Positions 34,353 to 43,627 of a stretch of 64,000 nucleotides of DNA are shown here, piece by piece. Every line of letters starts with the position of its first letter. Position 1 is the first letter of the stretch. The position numbers and the translations under genes are program-made. The DNA is from Niastella sp966212235 (GTDB lineage: Bacteria; Bacteroidota; Bacteroidia; Chitinophagales; Chitinophagaceae). The notes beneath the pieces were generated by a model. It made no database searches. It was not told the origin of the DNA and saw only the letters and a list, made by a program, of their open reading frames with translations. Location of the stretch: positions 62,001 through 126,000 of the forward strand of contig CBIHPP010000014.1 in NCBI GenBank assembly GCA_966212235.1, given 5' to 3'.

Positions 34353-34832
34353 ATGGAATTCTTTACTATCGGGGTTTATCATTCCACGGAGAAGGATTTT
34401 TTTGATAGATTAATAAAAAATAAGATCGATACATTTTGCGACATCAGGCAACGCAGAGGTGTGCGAGGAGCAAAATATGCCTTTGCCAATAGTAATCGAT
34501 TACAGAAAAAGTTACATTCATTAGGAATTAAGTACGTATATGTTCCAGAGTTGGCGCCCACCACTGAAATCAGAGAGTTGCAATATCAGGTAGATGATGA
34601 AAAAGGAGAACGTAAAAGTGAAAGAACACAATTAGGAAATGCATTTGTGACTGAGTATAAAAAAGATATTCTGGCTAATTTTGATTTTAAGCAGTTTTTT
34701 GAAGAACTTGAAAGTTTGGGTGCAAAGCGGATCACTTTTTTTTGTGTAGAAGAACATGCCGAAGCATGTCACCGGTCTATAGTTACGGATAAATTGACAA
34801 GTACTTACAAGTATAAAATAACGCACTTGTAA
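34353..34832 (+). CDS. DUF488 family protein
   Basis: A 159-residue DUF488 protein: starts FFTIGVYHSTEKDFFDRLIKNKIDTFCDIRQRRGVRG, with the family's conserved late block ITFFCVEEHAEACHRSIVTDKL (Cys and His). DUF488 proteins are small soluble proteins of unknown function, often near nucleic-acid-related genes. The gene is followed 41 bp later by a methyltransferase gene on the same strand. ATG start. AT-richer than its neighbours, which may mean a different origin. Confidence 0.88.
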   Translation: MEFFTIGVYHSTEKDFFDRLIKNKIDTFCDIRQRRGVRGAKYAFANSNRLQKKLHSLGIKYVYVPELAPTTEIRELQYQVDDEKGERKSERTQLGNAFVTEYKKDILANFDFKQFFEELESLGAKRITFFCVEEHAEACHRSIVTDKLTSTYKYKITHL

Positions 34833-34873
34833 TTCTTTAAGCGAAGCCTCTTAATAGGCCTAATTTTACTTCC

Positions 34874-35560
34874 ATGAAACTACTCTCCGAAAACGAACTG
34901 ATCTGGTCCTGGGTGGTAGCGAATTCAAAAATGAATCGCGAACGTAATGCCAGTGGAGTAAATAGTTACGAAAAGGAGTTGAAATTTAAACCGGAGACTT
35001 TTCTCGAATGTCATATTCATAAATCCGGTTCTGTTAAATGGCTGGATCTTTGTTGCGGACAAGGCAAAGCATTGATTCAGGTAGCAGATTATCTTTCAAA
35101 GAAGAACTTGCAGGATAAGGCAACATTAAAAGGCGTTGACCTGGTAAATTCATTTCAGCCTGTACCGCCTTCCATTACCTGTATTGATTTTGAAGTAAGG
35201 TCTATAGTTGATTGGTCAGTTGAAGATCAATATGACCTGATCACCTGTATCCATGGCCTTCATTATATTGGCGACAAATTAAAAGTGCTTAAAACCGTAT
35301 TGGAAAGATTGAGTGCGGAAGGACTTTTTGTAGCTAACCTGGATTTGAATAATATTTCGATAGCGAATAGCGATACAGAAAACTATCTGATGGACATTTT
35401 TAATGAATACGCAATTCAATACAGCCGGCGCACCAGAATACTGATATGCAAAGGTCCTCGCCAGCTTGATTTTAAAATAAGTTATAAAGGGGCCAATGAT
35501 AAAGCTGGTCCCAATTATAGCGGTCAGGATGCGGTATGTTCGATGTATGAGTTATTTTGA
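34874..35560 (+). CDS. Class I SAM-dependent methyltransferase
   Basis: A 228-residue methyltransferase. Motif I WLDLCCGQGKALIQVADYL (about 55-75) is canonical; GVDLV marks the end of strand 2, and DLITCIHGLHYIGDKLKVLKTVLERLSAEGLFVANLDL covers motifs II and III. The substrate is unknown. It lies 41 bp behind the DUF488 gene, and a convergent gene starts 6 bp after its stop on the other strand, so transcription from both sides meets here with no visible terminator. Confidence 0.85.
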   Translation: MKLLSENELIWSWVVANSKMNRERNASGVNSYEKELKFKPETFLECHIHKSGSVKWLDLCCGQGKALIQVADYLSKKNLQDKATLKGVDLVNSFQPVPPSITCIDFEVRSIVDWSVEDQYDLITCIHGLHYIGDKLKVLKTVLERLSAEGLFVANLDLNNISIANSDTENYLMDIFNEYAIQYSRRTRILICKGPRQLDFKISYKGANDKAGPNYSGQDAVCSMYELF

Positions 35561-35566
35561 TCTGGA

Positions 35567-36097
35567 TTACGCAGAAAGTTTTATCGTTAATTTTCCATGT
35601 ACATATTTCATCTCCTTTTTTCTTAATTCTTTATCAGTTGTTATTTCATGTAATCTTTGTTTATCAACCAATCTGATCCAATAAGCAGCCGGAATAATAT
35701 TATCTGAATGTAGTTCAAGCCTGATGGCAATATAATCTGGTGGTAGACGGTGGCCATTGATCAACTGGCTTAGCAATGTTTCGTCTATGCTGATTTCTTC
35801 AGCAAACTCTTTTCTTTTCTTTCCCATTAACTCAACATACATCTTCAGGAAAGAACCAAATGTGATTTCCGGATCAAACGTTTCTTGTTTCAAATAGCTT
35901 TCAATTCGAAATCTTACACCGAACGCATTCAGGCTAAATTTAGTTTCATCGGTCATCTCGGCCTGCGTTCTTTTACGTGCAGCAGCTAATTGTATTGCCG
36001 CTTCTTTCTTCTGTTTTGCAGTAAGCTTAACCGGAAAGACAAATGCATCTGCAAGTTCCTCGGGGGTATATTTCTTCAAAAGCTTCTTATAACTCAT
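35567..36097 (-). CDS. HTH protein resembling an XRE/HigA-type regulator
   Basis: A 176-residue soluble protein. Residues about 100-135 (GKKRKEFAEEISIDETLLSQLINGHRLPP) form a XRE-like helix-turn-helix reminiscent of plasmid-maintenance antidotes (HigA type), followed by YIAIRLELHSDNIIPAAYWIRLVDKQRLHEI. The N-terminal part (about 1-60, TAKQKKEAAIQLAAARKRT) is helical and charged. No toxin-like small gene lies next to it, so it is either an orphan antitoxin or a regulator. Convergent with the methyltransferase gene; a 375-bp region upstream has a palindrome at 36204. Confidence 0.75.
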   Translation of the reverse strand: MSYKKLLKKYTPEELADAFVFPVKLTAKQKKEAAIQLAAARKRTQAEMTDETKFSLNAFGVRFRIESYLKQETFDPEITFGSFLKMYVELMGKKRKEFAEEISIDETLLSQLINGHRLPPDYIAIRLELHSDNIIPAAYWIRLVDKQRLHEITTDKELRKKEMKYVHGKLTIKLSA

Positions 36098-36472
36098 AAG
36101 AATATTCTTTTAGTAACTTAGGTAATAAAGATACAAGAGTTTACAAAAAACGTAAAGATTGTGGCTTCTCACCCCAAAAAAATGACCATGATCATGAAAG
36201 TTGATAACATACATGTTATTACATTTATTTCCGTAGTATTACGCCTCGTTTTTCCGTGTTAGTACGGGTTCATGTTTCATTAAGATCATGAACCTTTGTA
36301 TCACCCACGTAAGTAATCTCTCTCTGGTTAATGGCATTTATTAGTAGTAGCAAATTCGTTTTACCCGCTTCCCGGGGAAATGATCCAACCACTTATTAAA
36401 ACAGTTGCATGGCGGCTTACTATGTCATGTTGTATCACTATTGTCAATAACCATTATTAAATCTCACTAATT
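36098..36472. other. Intergenic region between divergent HTH and orphan genes
   Basis: No gene is visible. It holds the palindrome ATAACAT-AC-ATGTTAT (36204-36219, perfect 7-bp arms) and CATGATCATG (36187-36196); either may be an operator for the HTH protein, but no promoter pair was recognised. Confidence 0.5.
36204..36219. promoter_or_regulatory. Candidate operator palindrome
   Basis: Perfect inverted repeat with 7-bp arms and a 2-bp centre, about 107 bp upstream of the HTH gene start. Role inferred from position only. Confidence 0.35.
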
Positions 36473-37996
36473 ATGCTTACAGAAGAGAGTGTCTCCATTC
36501 CTCCGATTTTTACCGCTATTACAGCGTTATCAAGTAAGTGGTCCGAATCACCTATTGATCCCACTACTTCCATTATGGACCCGGCCTGGAACGATGCCGG
36601 TGAATTTCAATTCCCTAAAGGCTGGGTGTATGCCAAAAACGATTCTAAATTCCTGTACATGGCCCTCGACGTGGTGGGCGATACCGGTAACGACTTTGGC
36701 ACCGGTGATTATTACTGGCTCAGCTTTGATGTTGATGAGAACAAAGGGATCTCCGCTAACAAAGATGTTAACTATGGTCTCTTTCCAGGCTTCCCCAACA
36801 AAATGGGTATTCAAAAATACCTGGGACCTGGTACCTGGACGGGCATTTCAGAGCCGCCTGAATCAAAGAGCCGCGTTGAGTTTGGCCCTTCACCCAAATC
36901 TGCGGTTCCGCACCGCATTTGGAAATTCAAAATTGCCTTAACTGAAATAAATGCAAGCCTGTTTTCATTGTTAGGATTGCCCTACACGTATTTTGGCTTC
37001 CGCGTAAATTCTTCCAACCCGGCCTTTACGGTTGATTTTCCGGTGAACTTTTACCAGAATTTTACCAATCTCACCAAATTGTATTTCGCCCGTAAACCAA
37101 AGCCCAGTCCGGCATTACTGGGTGCCATCATTGGCACCGTTGGACTTATTCCTACTTCTGCATCTGTATTGAATGCGGTAACCGGCAGGGCCACCACAAC
37201 GGCGGGTTATTTTGTTGAAGCGCATAACGCTGCCTTCGGTGGTGTGTTGAATTTTATCGCTAACCGGGTAAATGTTACGGCACTCATTGGTATCGGGGCT
37301 AATAAATACCGCATCTTACATGCTGTCCCAGGCAGCGCCTCGTTTCTGCCATTGGTTTCGGCGTGGACGAATTACCGTTGGAATGGCGCCAACTATGTGC
37401 CAATCGCATTTTCTGCCAATGCCAACAAGCAATATACCCTCACCAATCCGGCAGAGGAATATTCCATTGATGATCTGTTGATACAGTTCTCCACCCTGGG
37501 CATGGATACCGGTTTGCACAGGTTTAAAGTGGAATTCTTTAAAGCCGATGGTGTAACCCCGGTTGCTTCTGCGCCCCAGGTGCTCACATTGTATGTTGAT
37601 AATAATGTTCCTACCGTAAATATAAACAGCATAAAACATGGTGCTGTGGAAGTGGCGGCCTGCGCCATTGAAAACATAGGCCCCGGCGCCGATGGATTGA
37701 CCTTTAATGTTACCGCAAACGATCCTGAGGGCAATTTGCACTCATGGAGCTTTAGTGCAACGTATGGCGAAAACCAGTCGGTTGGTATTTACAGCCAGGC
37801 ATACGAAACGGCTGTTCCCCCCGGAAACGTGTGGGCCGGTGTTCAAAATTTTGTGATACCTACAACACCTGCAGCCTGGAGGCCGCCCATACAATGCGCC
37901 TTTAGCTTTATTGTGCAGGCATATGCCCGCACAACCAATGGCTATGGTTATATCGGCCATTCCATTTACCATCGCAATCTGACCTTGCTGGTATAA
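36473..37996 (+). CDS. Large orphan protein with DOMON/CBM9-like start
   Basis: A 507-residue protein that I do not recognise as a whole. The first 190 residues have a DOMON/CBM9-like pattern (SIMDPAWNDAGEFQFPKGWVYAKNDSKFLYMALDVVGDTG, then YYWLSFDVDENKG). The middle (about 225-275) contains two small hydrophobic stretches (PALLGAIIGTVGLIPTSASVL), and the end (from about 345) looks like an Ig/PKD-type beta domain (HRFKVEFFKADGVTPVASAPQVLTLYVDNNVPT). There is no signal peptide and no T9SS sorting domain, unusual for domains of this type. Transcription unit of one gene, closed by a terminator. Confidence 0.8.
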   Translation: MLTEESVSIPPIFTAITALSSKWSESPIDPTTSIMDPAWNDAGEFQFPKGWVYAKNDSKFLYMALDVVGDTGNDFGTGDYYWLSFDVDENKGISANKDVNYGLFPGFPNKMGIQKYLGPGTWTGISEPPESKSRVEFGPSPKSAVPHRIWKFKIALTEINASLFSLLGLPYTYFGFRVNSSNPAFTVDFPVNFYQNFTNLTKLYFARKPKPSPALLGAIIGTVGLIPTSASVLNAVTGRATTTAGYFVEAHNAAFGGVLNFIANRVNVTALIGIGANKYRILHAVPGSASFLPLVSAWTNYRWNGANYVPIAFSANANKQYTLTNPAEEYSIDDLLIQFSTLGMDTGLHRFKVEFFKADGVTPVASAPQVLTLYVDNNVPTVNINSIKHGAVEVAACAIENIGPGADGLTFNVTANDPEGNLHSWSFSATYGENQSVGIYSQAYETAVPPGNVWAGVQNFVIPTTPAAWRPPIQCAFSFIVQAYARTTNGYGYIGHSIYHRNLTLLV

Positions 37997-38023
37997 GTAC
38001 AGTACTTACATACGTTTAGATAG

Positions 38024-38053
38024 AAGCGTCCCGATGCATCGGGGCGCTTTTTT
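38024..38053 (+). terminator. Terminator of the orphan DOMON-like gene
   Basis: AAGCGTCCCGAT and ATCGGGGCGCTT pair (one T-G wobble) around GC, followed by TTTTTT. Confidence 0.88.
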
Positions 38054-38274
38054 ATTGTGTCATCCTGACTCAACCGTTCGTCTGTGAAATAAACCCCTTA
38101 TACAGTTTAATGGAAAAAAGTTTTGCTGCCAGCTAATACATTGCACCCCGTGAAGCGTCTTTATAGATAGTCTGTAATTTTTTGTTCAACCGGCTGCCAG
38201 TTGAGGTCTGCTTCTTACTACATGGTTGCACCTCAATAGCGGCTTAATCAATTGAAGTAAACCAAAGTATCATT

Positions 38275-41214
38275 ATGCAATTAAACAAGGTTTTCGCGCT
38301 ATTACTGCTCCTTTCGGTAGCCTACGAAAGCAACGCACAAAACAAATACCAGTGGAAACAGGCAGCTGCTGGCGGTTACACGTATAAATATGTAACCAAT
38401 GACCCCATACAGGCAAGGTTCTATACCCTGAAAAACGGATTGTCTGTTATTTTAACCGTTAATCATAAGGAACCTCGCATTACGTATCGCATGGCCGTTC
38501 GTTCCGGTAGCAACAGTGATCCTAAAGATCATACCGGCCTGGCCCATTACCTCGAACACCTGCTGTTTAAGGGTACCGACAAGTATGGTACATTGGACTG
38601 GACAAAAGAAAAACCTTATTTAGATAAGATAGATGCCTTGTACGAACAATACGGCGCTACCAAAGATGCAGATGCCCGTAAAGCCATCTACAAAACCATT
38701 GACAGTATTTCCGGTGTTGCTTCCCGTTTTGCCATTGCCAATGAATATGATAAATTAATGAGCAATATCGGTTCGCAAAAGACCAATGCCCATACCTGGG
38801 TAGAAGAAACGGTTTATGAAGAAGACGTGCCTTCCAATGCGGTTGATAAGTTCCTGGCCATTCAGGCTGAACGTTTTCGCAAACCGGTCCTCCGCCTGTT
38901 TCATACCGAACTGGAAGCAGTGTATGAAGAGAAAAACCGCTGGCTCGATAATGATGCCGCCAAAGTACAGGAAGGAATGATGGCTGGTTTGTTCCCCACA
39001 CATAATTACGGTCAGCAAACAACCATAGGTACTATTGAACATTTAAAGAATCCTTCCCTGATAGCTATCAGGAACTATTATAACAAGTATTATGTGCCCA
39101 ATAACATGGGTATTATCCTGGCCGGTGATTTTGATCCCGATGTAATGATCAAAAAAGTGGAACAGGCATTTTCATACATGCAAAGCAAACCGGTTCAGGA
39201 ATATCAATGCGCGCCGGAGAAGCCCATTACCGCGCCCATCGTAAAAGAGATCTTTGGGCCTTCTGCTGAAAATATGCGCATCTGCTTCCGCACACCGGCT
39301 GCCAGCTCACACGATGCTATGGTGCTTGATCTGGCTTCTTCTGTGTTATCTAATGGTAAAGCTGGTTTGTTCGACCTGAACCTGAATAAACAGCAAAAAG
39401 CGCAGGGCACGCAAGCTGGTTTACAGCAGTATAAAGATTATGGCATGTTCCTGATGCTCGGTACACCCAAACAGGGACAAAAACTGGAAGATGTTAAAGA
39501 CCTGCTGATGGGCCAGTTGGAGTTGTTGAAAAAAGGTGATTTTGATGAAGCCATGATCAAAGCCATTGTTGCCAATTCCAAATTAGCCATGTTGCAAAAG
39601 CTTGATAACAGCACCAGCAGCGCCTTGCAATTGATGGATGCGTTTATCAAGAACCGTGGTACGCTCTGGAATAAAGACGTGGCGTACCTGGATGATATGG
39701 CCAAGATCACAAAGGCCGAACTGGTTGCCACCGTTAATAAATACCTCGGCAATAATAGCTATGTACTGATCTATAAAAGAAAAGGCGAGGATAAAAATAT
39801 TGTAAAGGTAGAAAAACCACCCATTACACCCATTGAGACCAATACCGGTAAATCATCCGACTTTTTGAAGAAGATGGAAGCCATGCCGGTCGCCGATATT
39901 CAACCGCTGTGGCTGGATTACGATAAAGATATCGTGCTTGCAAAATCCGGTATTGCAGATGTATTATATGTGCAGAATAAATCGAACGAACTGTTTAGTT
40001 TGTACTACCAGTTTGATATGGGCACCTGGAATAATAAATTGTTACCGCTGGCCGCCCAGTACCTGCAATTTTTAAGTACAGATAAATATTCTGCAGAACA
40101 GATCAGTAAAGCATTTTACAATCTGGCTTGTAACTTCAGCATCAATGCTACCAGTGAAGTAACTACGGTGAGTATGAATGGCCTGCAGGAGAATTTTGAT
40201 AAAGCAGTTGGTTTGTTTGAAGAGATACTCGCCAATTGCAAACCCGATGAAGCAGCGTTAGCGGCGTTAAAAACGCGCGTTATGAAAGCCCGGGCTAATG
40301 CCAAAACCGACAAGCAAAGCATTATGCAATCGTTGGTATCGTATGCACGGTATGGCGCAAAAAATCCGTTCAATGCCGGGCTTACCGATGCGGAGATAAA
40401 CCAGTTGAAAGCCGATGACCTGGTGAATGTATTGCACACGCTGATGCAGTATAAACACCGGATCATGTATTATGGCCCGCTGGCCGATGGCGCTTTTAAA
40501 ACCACCATGGCAAAATTGCATCCGTTGCCGGCTTCATTTACTGCATATCCTGAAAAAGCGAATTTTGCACCTGCGGTTCAATCTGCTACCCAGTTGTTAT
40601 TTGCCAATTACGATATGGTGCAAAGCGAAATATGCTGGGTAAGAAATGATGTAGGGTACGATGCCGGTAAAGAAGCCGTAGTGAATGTGTTTAACAATTA
40701 TTTTGGCGGTGGTATGGGTTCGGTTGTATTTCAAACCATTCGCGAATCAAAAGCGTTGGCATATTCAACCTATGCTTATTACAATACACCTGCTAAAAAA
40801 GAATACCCGTTCTATATGGTGGCGTACGTAGGTTGCCAGGCCGATAAAATGAACGAAGCCATCAAAGGCATGAATGAATTATTGAATGAACTGCCTGCAT
40901 CGGAACAACGGTTTGAGCTGGCAAGAACCGGATTTAAAAAAGACCTGGAAACACAGCGTATTACCAAAGAAGGTATTATTGCATCTTATTTGTCGGCCCA
41001 GCAAAAAGGCTGGAAAGGCGATTTCCGCAAAGATGAATATGCTTCCCTGGCTGGTCTCAAATTGCAGGATGTGCAGGACATGCACAAAAGCCAGATCAGT
41101 GGCAAGCCGTATACGTATTGCGTAGTAGCCTCTGATAAAAAAATTAAACTCGATGATCTGAAAACGATCGGCGAAGTGAAGCAGTTGAGCCTGGAAGAGT
41201 TGTTTGGATACTAG
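38275..41214 (+). CDS. M16 family zinc metalloprotease (insulinase/pitrilysin type)
   Basis: A 979-residue secreted protease (signal peptide MQLNKVFALLLLLSVAYESNAQ). The inverted zinc motif HxxEH is H91-Y-L-E94-H95, and the third ligand Glu lies in ELEAVYEEKN about 80 residues downstream. The second half repeats the M16 fold but has lost the motif, as in normal M16 proteins of this size (M16 plus inactive M16_C domains). It acts on peptides in the periplasm or outside. Stand-alone gene with its own terminator. Confidence 0.92.
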   Translation: MQLNKVFALLLLLSVAYESNAQNKYQWKQAAAGGYTYKYVTNDPIQARFYTLKNGLSVILTVNHKEPRITYRMAVRSGSNSDPKDHTGLAHYLEHLLFKGTDKYGTLDWTKEKPYLDKIDALYEQYGATKDADARKAIYKTIDSISGVASRFAIANEYDKLMSNIGSQKTNAHTWVEETVYEEDVPSNAVDKFLAIQAERFRKPVLRLFHTELEAVYEEKNRWLDNDAAKVQEGMMAGLFPTHNYGQQTTIGTIEHLKNPSLIAIRNYYNKYYVPNNMGIILAGDFDPDVMIKKVEQAFSYMQSKPVQEYQCAPEKPITAPIVKEIFGPSAENMRICFRTPAASSHDAMVLDLASSVLSNGKAGLFDLNLNKQQKAQGTQAGLQQYKDYGMFLMLGTPKQGQKLEDVKDLLMGQLELLKKGDFDEAMIKAIVANSKLAMLQKLDNSTSSALQLMDAFIKNRGTLWNKDVAYLDDMAKITKAELVATVNKYLGNNSYVLIYKRKGEDKNIVKVEKPPITPIETNTGKSSDFLKKMEAMPVADIQPLWLDYDKDIVLAKSGIADVLYVQNKSNELFSLYYQFDMGTWNNKLLPLAAQYLQFLSTDKYSAEQISKAFYNLACNFSINATSEVTTVSMNGLQENFDKAVGLFEEILANCKPDEAALAALKTRVMKARANAKTDKQSIMQSLVSYARYGAKNPFNAGLTDAEINQLKADDLVNVLHTLMQYKHRIMYYGPLADGAFKTTMAKLHPLPASFTAYPEKANFAPAVQSATQLLFANYDMVQSEICWVRNDVGYDAGKEAVVNVFNNYFGGGMGSVVFQTIRESKALAYSTYAYYNTPAKKEYPFYMVAYVGCQADKMNEAIKGMNELLNELPASEQRFELARTGFKKDLETQRITKEGIIASYLSAQQKGWKGDFRKDEYASLAGLKLQDVQDMHKSQISGKPYTYCVVASDKKIKLDDLKTIGEVKQLSLEELFGY

Positions 41215-41236
41215 TTGTTAAGTTAAAAAACGTAAG

Positions 41237-41284
41237 GCCTGGTAAATTGAAGTTTGCAGAAAGCTTCAGTTTCCAGGTTTTTTT
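41237..41284 (+). terminator. Terminator of the M16 protease gene
   Basis: CCTGGTAAATTGAAG pairs with CTTCAGTTTCCAGG (with small bulges) and is followed by seven Ts. Confidence 0.75.
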
Positions 41285-41309
41285 ATGAAAAGCAACAGCG
41301 CATAAAGGA

Positions 41310-41355
41310 ACTATGAACTAAGGAATTTGAACTGTGAACTGAGAACTGTGAACTA
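41310..41355. repeat. Degenerate short-word repeat (GAACTGTGAACT type)
   Basis: Five to six variants of GAACTATGAACT/GAACTGTGAACT run in tandem upstream of the GH51 gene. Non-coding. Confidence 0.65.
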
Positions 41356-41406
41356 ATTTCGTACATTTAATGTCATTTTTACGATTAATTATAACAATTG
41401 CTTTGT

Positions 41407-43413
41407 ATGAAAAAAATTGCCTGCTTTTTTGTATGTGTTTTTGTTTGTATGGGAGCGGTTTTACAGGCCCAGATGGATCAAAAACCCGTAAAAGAAAAAG
41501 CATCCCCCAGGGCCATCAGCCCCAACCTCTTTGGTATTTTCTTTGAAGACATTAACTATGCTGCTGATGGCGGTTTGTATGCCGAATTAATTCAGAACCG
41601 TTCTTTTGAGTACAGCGCCAGCGACCGGCACGACTGGCATCCGTTAACTGCCTGGCAATTTACCAAAGAAGGTTTTGGTTATGGCACCATCTCCGTAGAG
41701 ACCAGTGCACCAGTACATGCAAATAATCCACACTACGTAGTGCTGAACATAGAAGAAGCCGGTAGGGAAGGAGTGGGTTTGATCAACACCGGTTTTGATG
41801 GCATTGTACTGAAAGCCGGTGAGCAATATGATCTTTCGGTATTTGTAAAACAACTTTCCGGCAATGCCATTCCAATAACTGTTCAATTGAAAGGTAAAAA
41901 AGAAAAACTTTCAAACGAAGCTACCTTCAATACCCAGTCAGGCGACTGGAAAAAATATACCGTTACCTTAACTGCTACGCAGAACGATGACAGCGCCTCG
42001 CTGGTGATCGTAGCTAAAGAAAAAGGTAAAATAGCGCTGGATATGATCTCCCTGTTTCCGCAAAAGACATTTAAGAACCGGCCCAATGGTTTACGGGCCG
42101 ATCTGGCGCAGACGATTGCCGATCTGCAACCAAAGTTCATGCGTTTTCCCGGCGGCTGCCTGGTGCATGGTGATGGATTGGGCAATCTGTATCAATGGAA
42201 GAACACGATCGGTCCGGTTGAACAACGCGTTGGGCAAAGAAATATCTGGAATTATCACCAGTCGGTTGGATTGGGTTATTTTGAGTACTTCCAGTTTTGT
42301 GAAGATGCAGGCGCCAAACCCCTGCCTGTGGTAGCAGCCGGTGTAAGCTGTCAGAATTCAGGCGGCACCTGGCGTATTGGCGGTACCGGGCAAAAAGGGT
42401 ACTCCATGGAAGAAATGAAAACATATATCCAGGATGTGCTGGACCTGATCGAGTATGCCAACGGTGCAGCCACCACCACGTGGGGGGCTAAACGCGCGGC
42501 AGCCGGTCACCCCGAACCCTTTCACCTGGAGTATATAGGTATAGGTAATGAAGACAAGATAACGCCGGAGTTCAAAGAGCGGTTTAAAATGATTTATGAT
42601 GTAGTGCATGCAAAACATCCGGAGATCACTGTCATTGGTACAACAGGGCCGTTTCATTCCGGCGAAGATTATGACCTGGGCTGGCGTTTTGCCAATGAGG
42701 TAAAGGTTGACATGGTTGACGAGCATTATTATGAAAAACCGGAATGGTTTGTAAGTAACCTGAAACGTTATGATACGTATGCCCGCACAGCATCAAAAGT
42801 ATATGTGGGCGAGTATGCGGCGCACGATGTAAAACGCAGGAATACCCTTCGAAGTGCCCTGGCAGAAGCGTTGTATATGACTTCGTTGGAACGCAATGGT
42901 GATGTGGTGCTGTTCTCTTCCTATGCACCCTTGCTGGGACGAAAAGGGCACACCCAATGGAATCCAAACCTGATCTATTTTACAGGAACGCAGGTATGTG
43001 TTACCATAAATTATTACGTGCAAAAGATGTTTGCCAATAACGAAGGCGATATATATTATTCGAATATTATTTCTGCCAATGTTGCAGATACCGCAAAAAC
43101 GTTTGCTGTTTCCTGTGTAAAGGATAGTAAAACCGGTGATATCATACTTAAAATTGTAAATACGGATGCGGCTGTAGTGCCGGCAAAAATAAACCTGGCC
43201 AGTTTAGGCACGCTAATTGCAAAAGCAGCTGTTACTGTATTAAGTGGAGATCCAACGACAGAGAACAGTTGTGACGGTGCGCAGAATCTGGTACCACAAA
43301 CATCAAATATTACTGTCAGCAAATCGTTTACTTATCAGGCCCCTGCAAATTCATTAAGCATCATCAGGATACAATCAAAATCGGCAGGCAAAGGAAACGT
43401 AAGAAATAAATAA
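41407..43413 (+). CDS. GH51 alpha-L-arabinofuranosidase
   Basis: A 668-residue secreted glycosidase that removes arabinofuranosyl side chains from hemicellulose or pectin. The start is ATG at 41407 (MKKIACFFVCVFVCMGAVLQAQ, a clear signal peptide); a TTG at 41398 is the only longer option. The N-terminal beta-sandwich and inserted carbohydrate-binding-like domain (about 60-220) precede the catalytic barrel. Acid/base E382 in IGIGNED and nucleophile E469 in YVGEYAAH fit clan GH-A. C-terminal all-beta domain as in the family. No SusCD pair is next to it; the nearest lies 1.9 kb further. Confidence 0.92.
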   Translation: MKKIACFFVCVFVCMGAVLQAQMDQKPVKEKASPRAISPNLFGIFFEDINYAADGGLYAELIQNRSFEYSASDRHDWHPLTAWQFTKEGFGYGTISVETSAPVHANNPHYVVLNIEEAGREGVGLINTGFDGIVLKAGEQYDLSVFVKQLSGNAIPITVQLKGKKEKLSNEATFNTQSGDWKKYTVTLTATQNDDSASLVIVAKEKGKIALDMISLFPQKTFKNRPNGLRADLAQTIADLQPKFMRFPGGCLVHGDGLGNLYQWKNTIGPVEQRVGQRNIWNYHQSVGLGYFEYFQFCEDAGAKPLPVVAAGVSCQNSGGTWRIGGTGQKGYSMEEMKTYIQDVLDLIEYANGAATTTWGAKRAAAGHPEPFHLEYIGIGNEDKITPEFKERFKMIYDVVHAKHPEITVIGTTGPFHSGEDYDLGWRFANEVKVDMVDEHYYEKPEWFVSNLKRYDTYARTASKVYVGEYAAHDVKRRNTLRSALAEALYMTSLERNGDVVLFSSYAPLLGRKGHTQWNPNLIYFTGTQVCVTINYYVQKMFANNEGDIYYSNIISANVADTAKTFAVSCVKDSKTGDIILKIVNTDAAVVPAKINLASLGTLIAKAAVTVLSGDPTTENSCDGAQNLVPQTSNITVSKSFTYQAPANSLSIIRIQSKSAGKGNVRNK

Positions 43414-43492
43414 TGGGGAAAAAATAGGGTTCATTGACACAATAAATATTTCACCGTTGTTATAAAATTAAGACGGTCCAGGTTATAACATT

Positions 43493-43541
43493 AGTCCCGA
43501 CGTTGCTTCGATTTTATCGGACTTTGTCGGGGCTCTTTTTT
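43493..43541 (+). terminator. Terminator of the GH51 gene
   Basis: AGTCCCGAC pairs with GTCGGGGCT (43526-43534) with an inner weak hairpin (TTCGATTTTATCGG), followed by a T run. Confidence 0.8.
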
Positions 43542-43627
43542 TGGTTTTTGCGTGTTATTTGTACATTTGTTTCACTATTCATACCAGTGCAAATGTGCAC
43601 AACCCTTAAATAGAATTTATCAGTACT

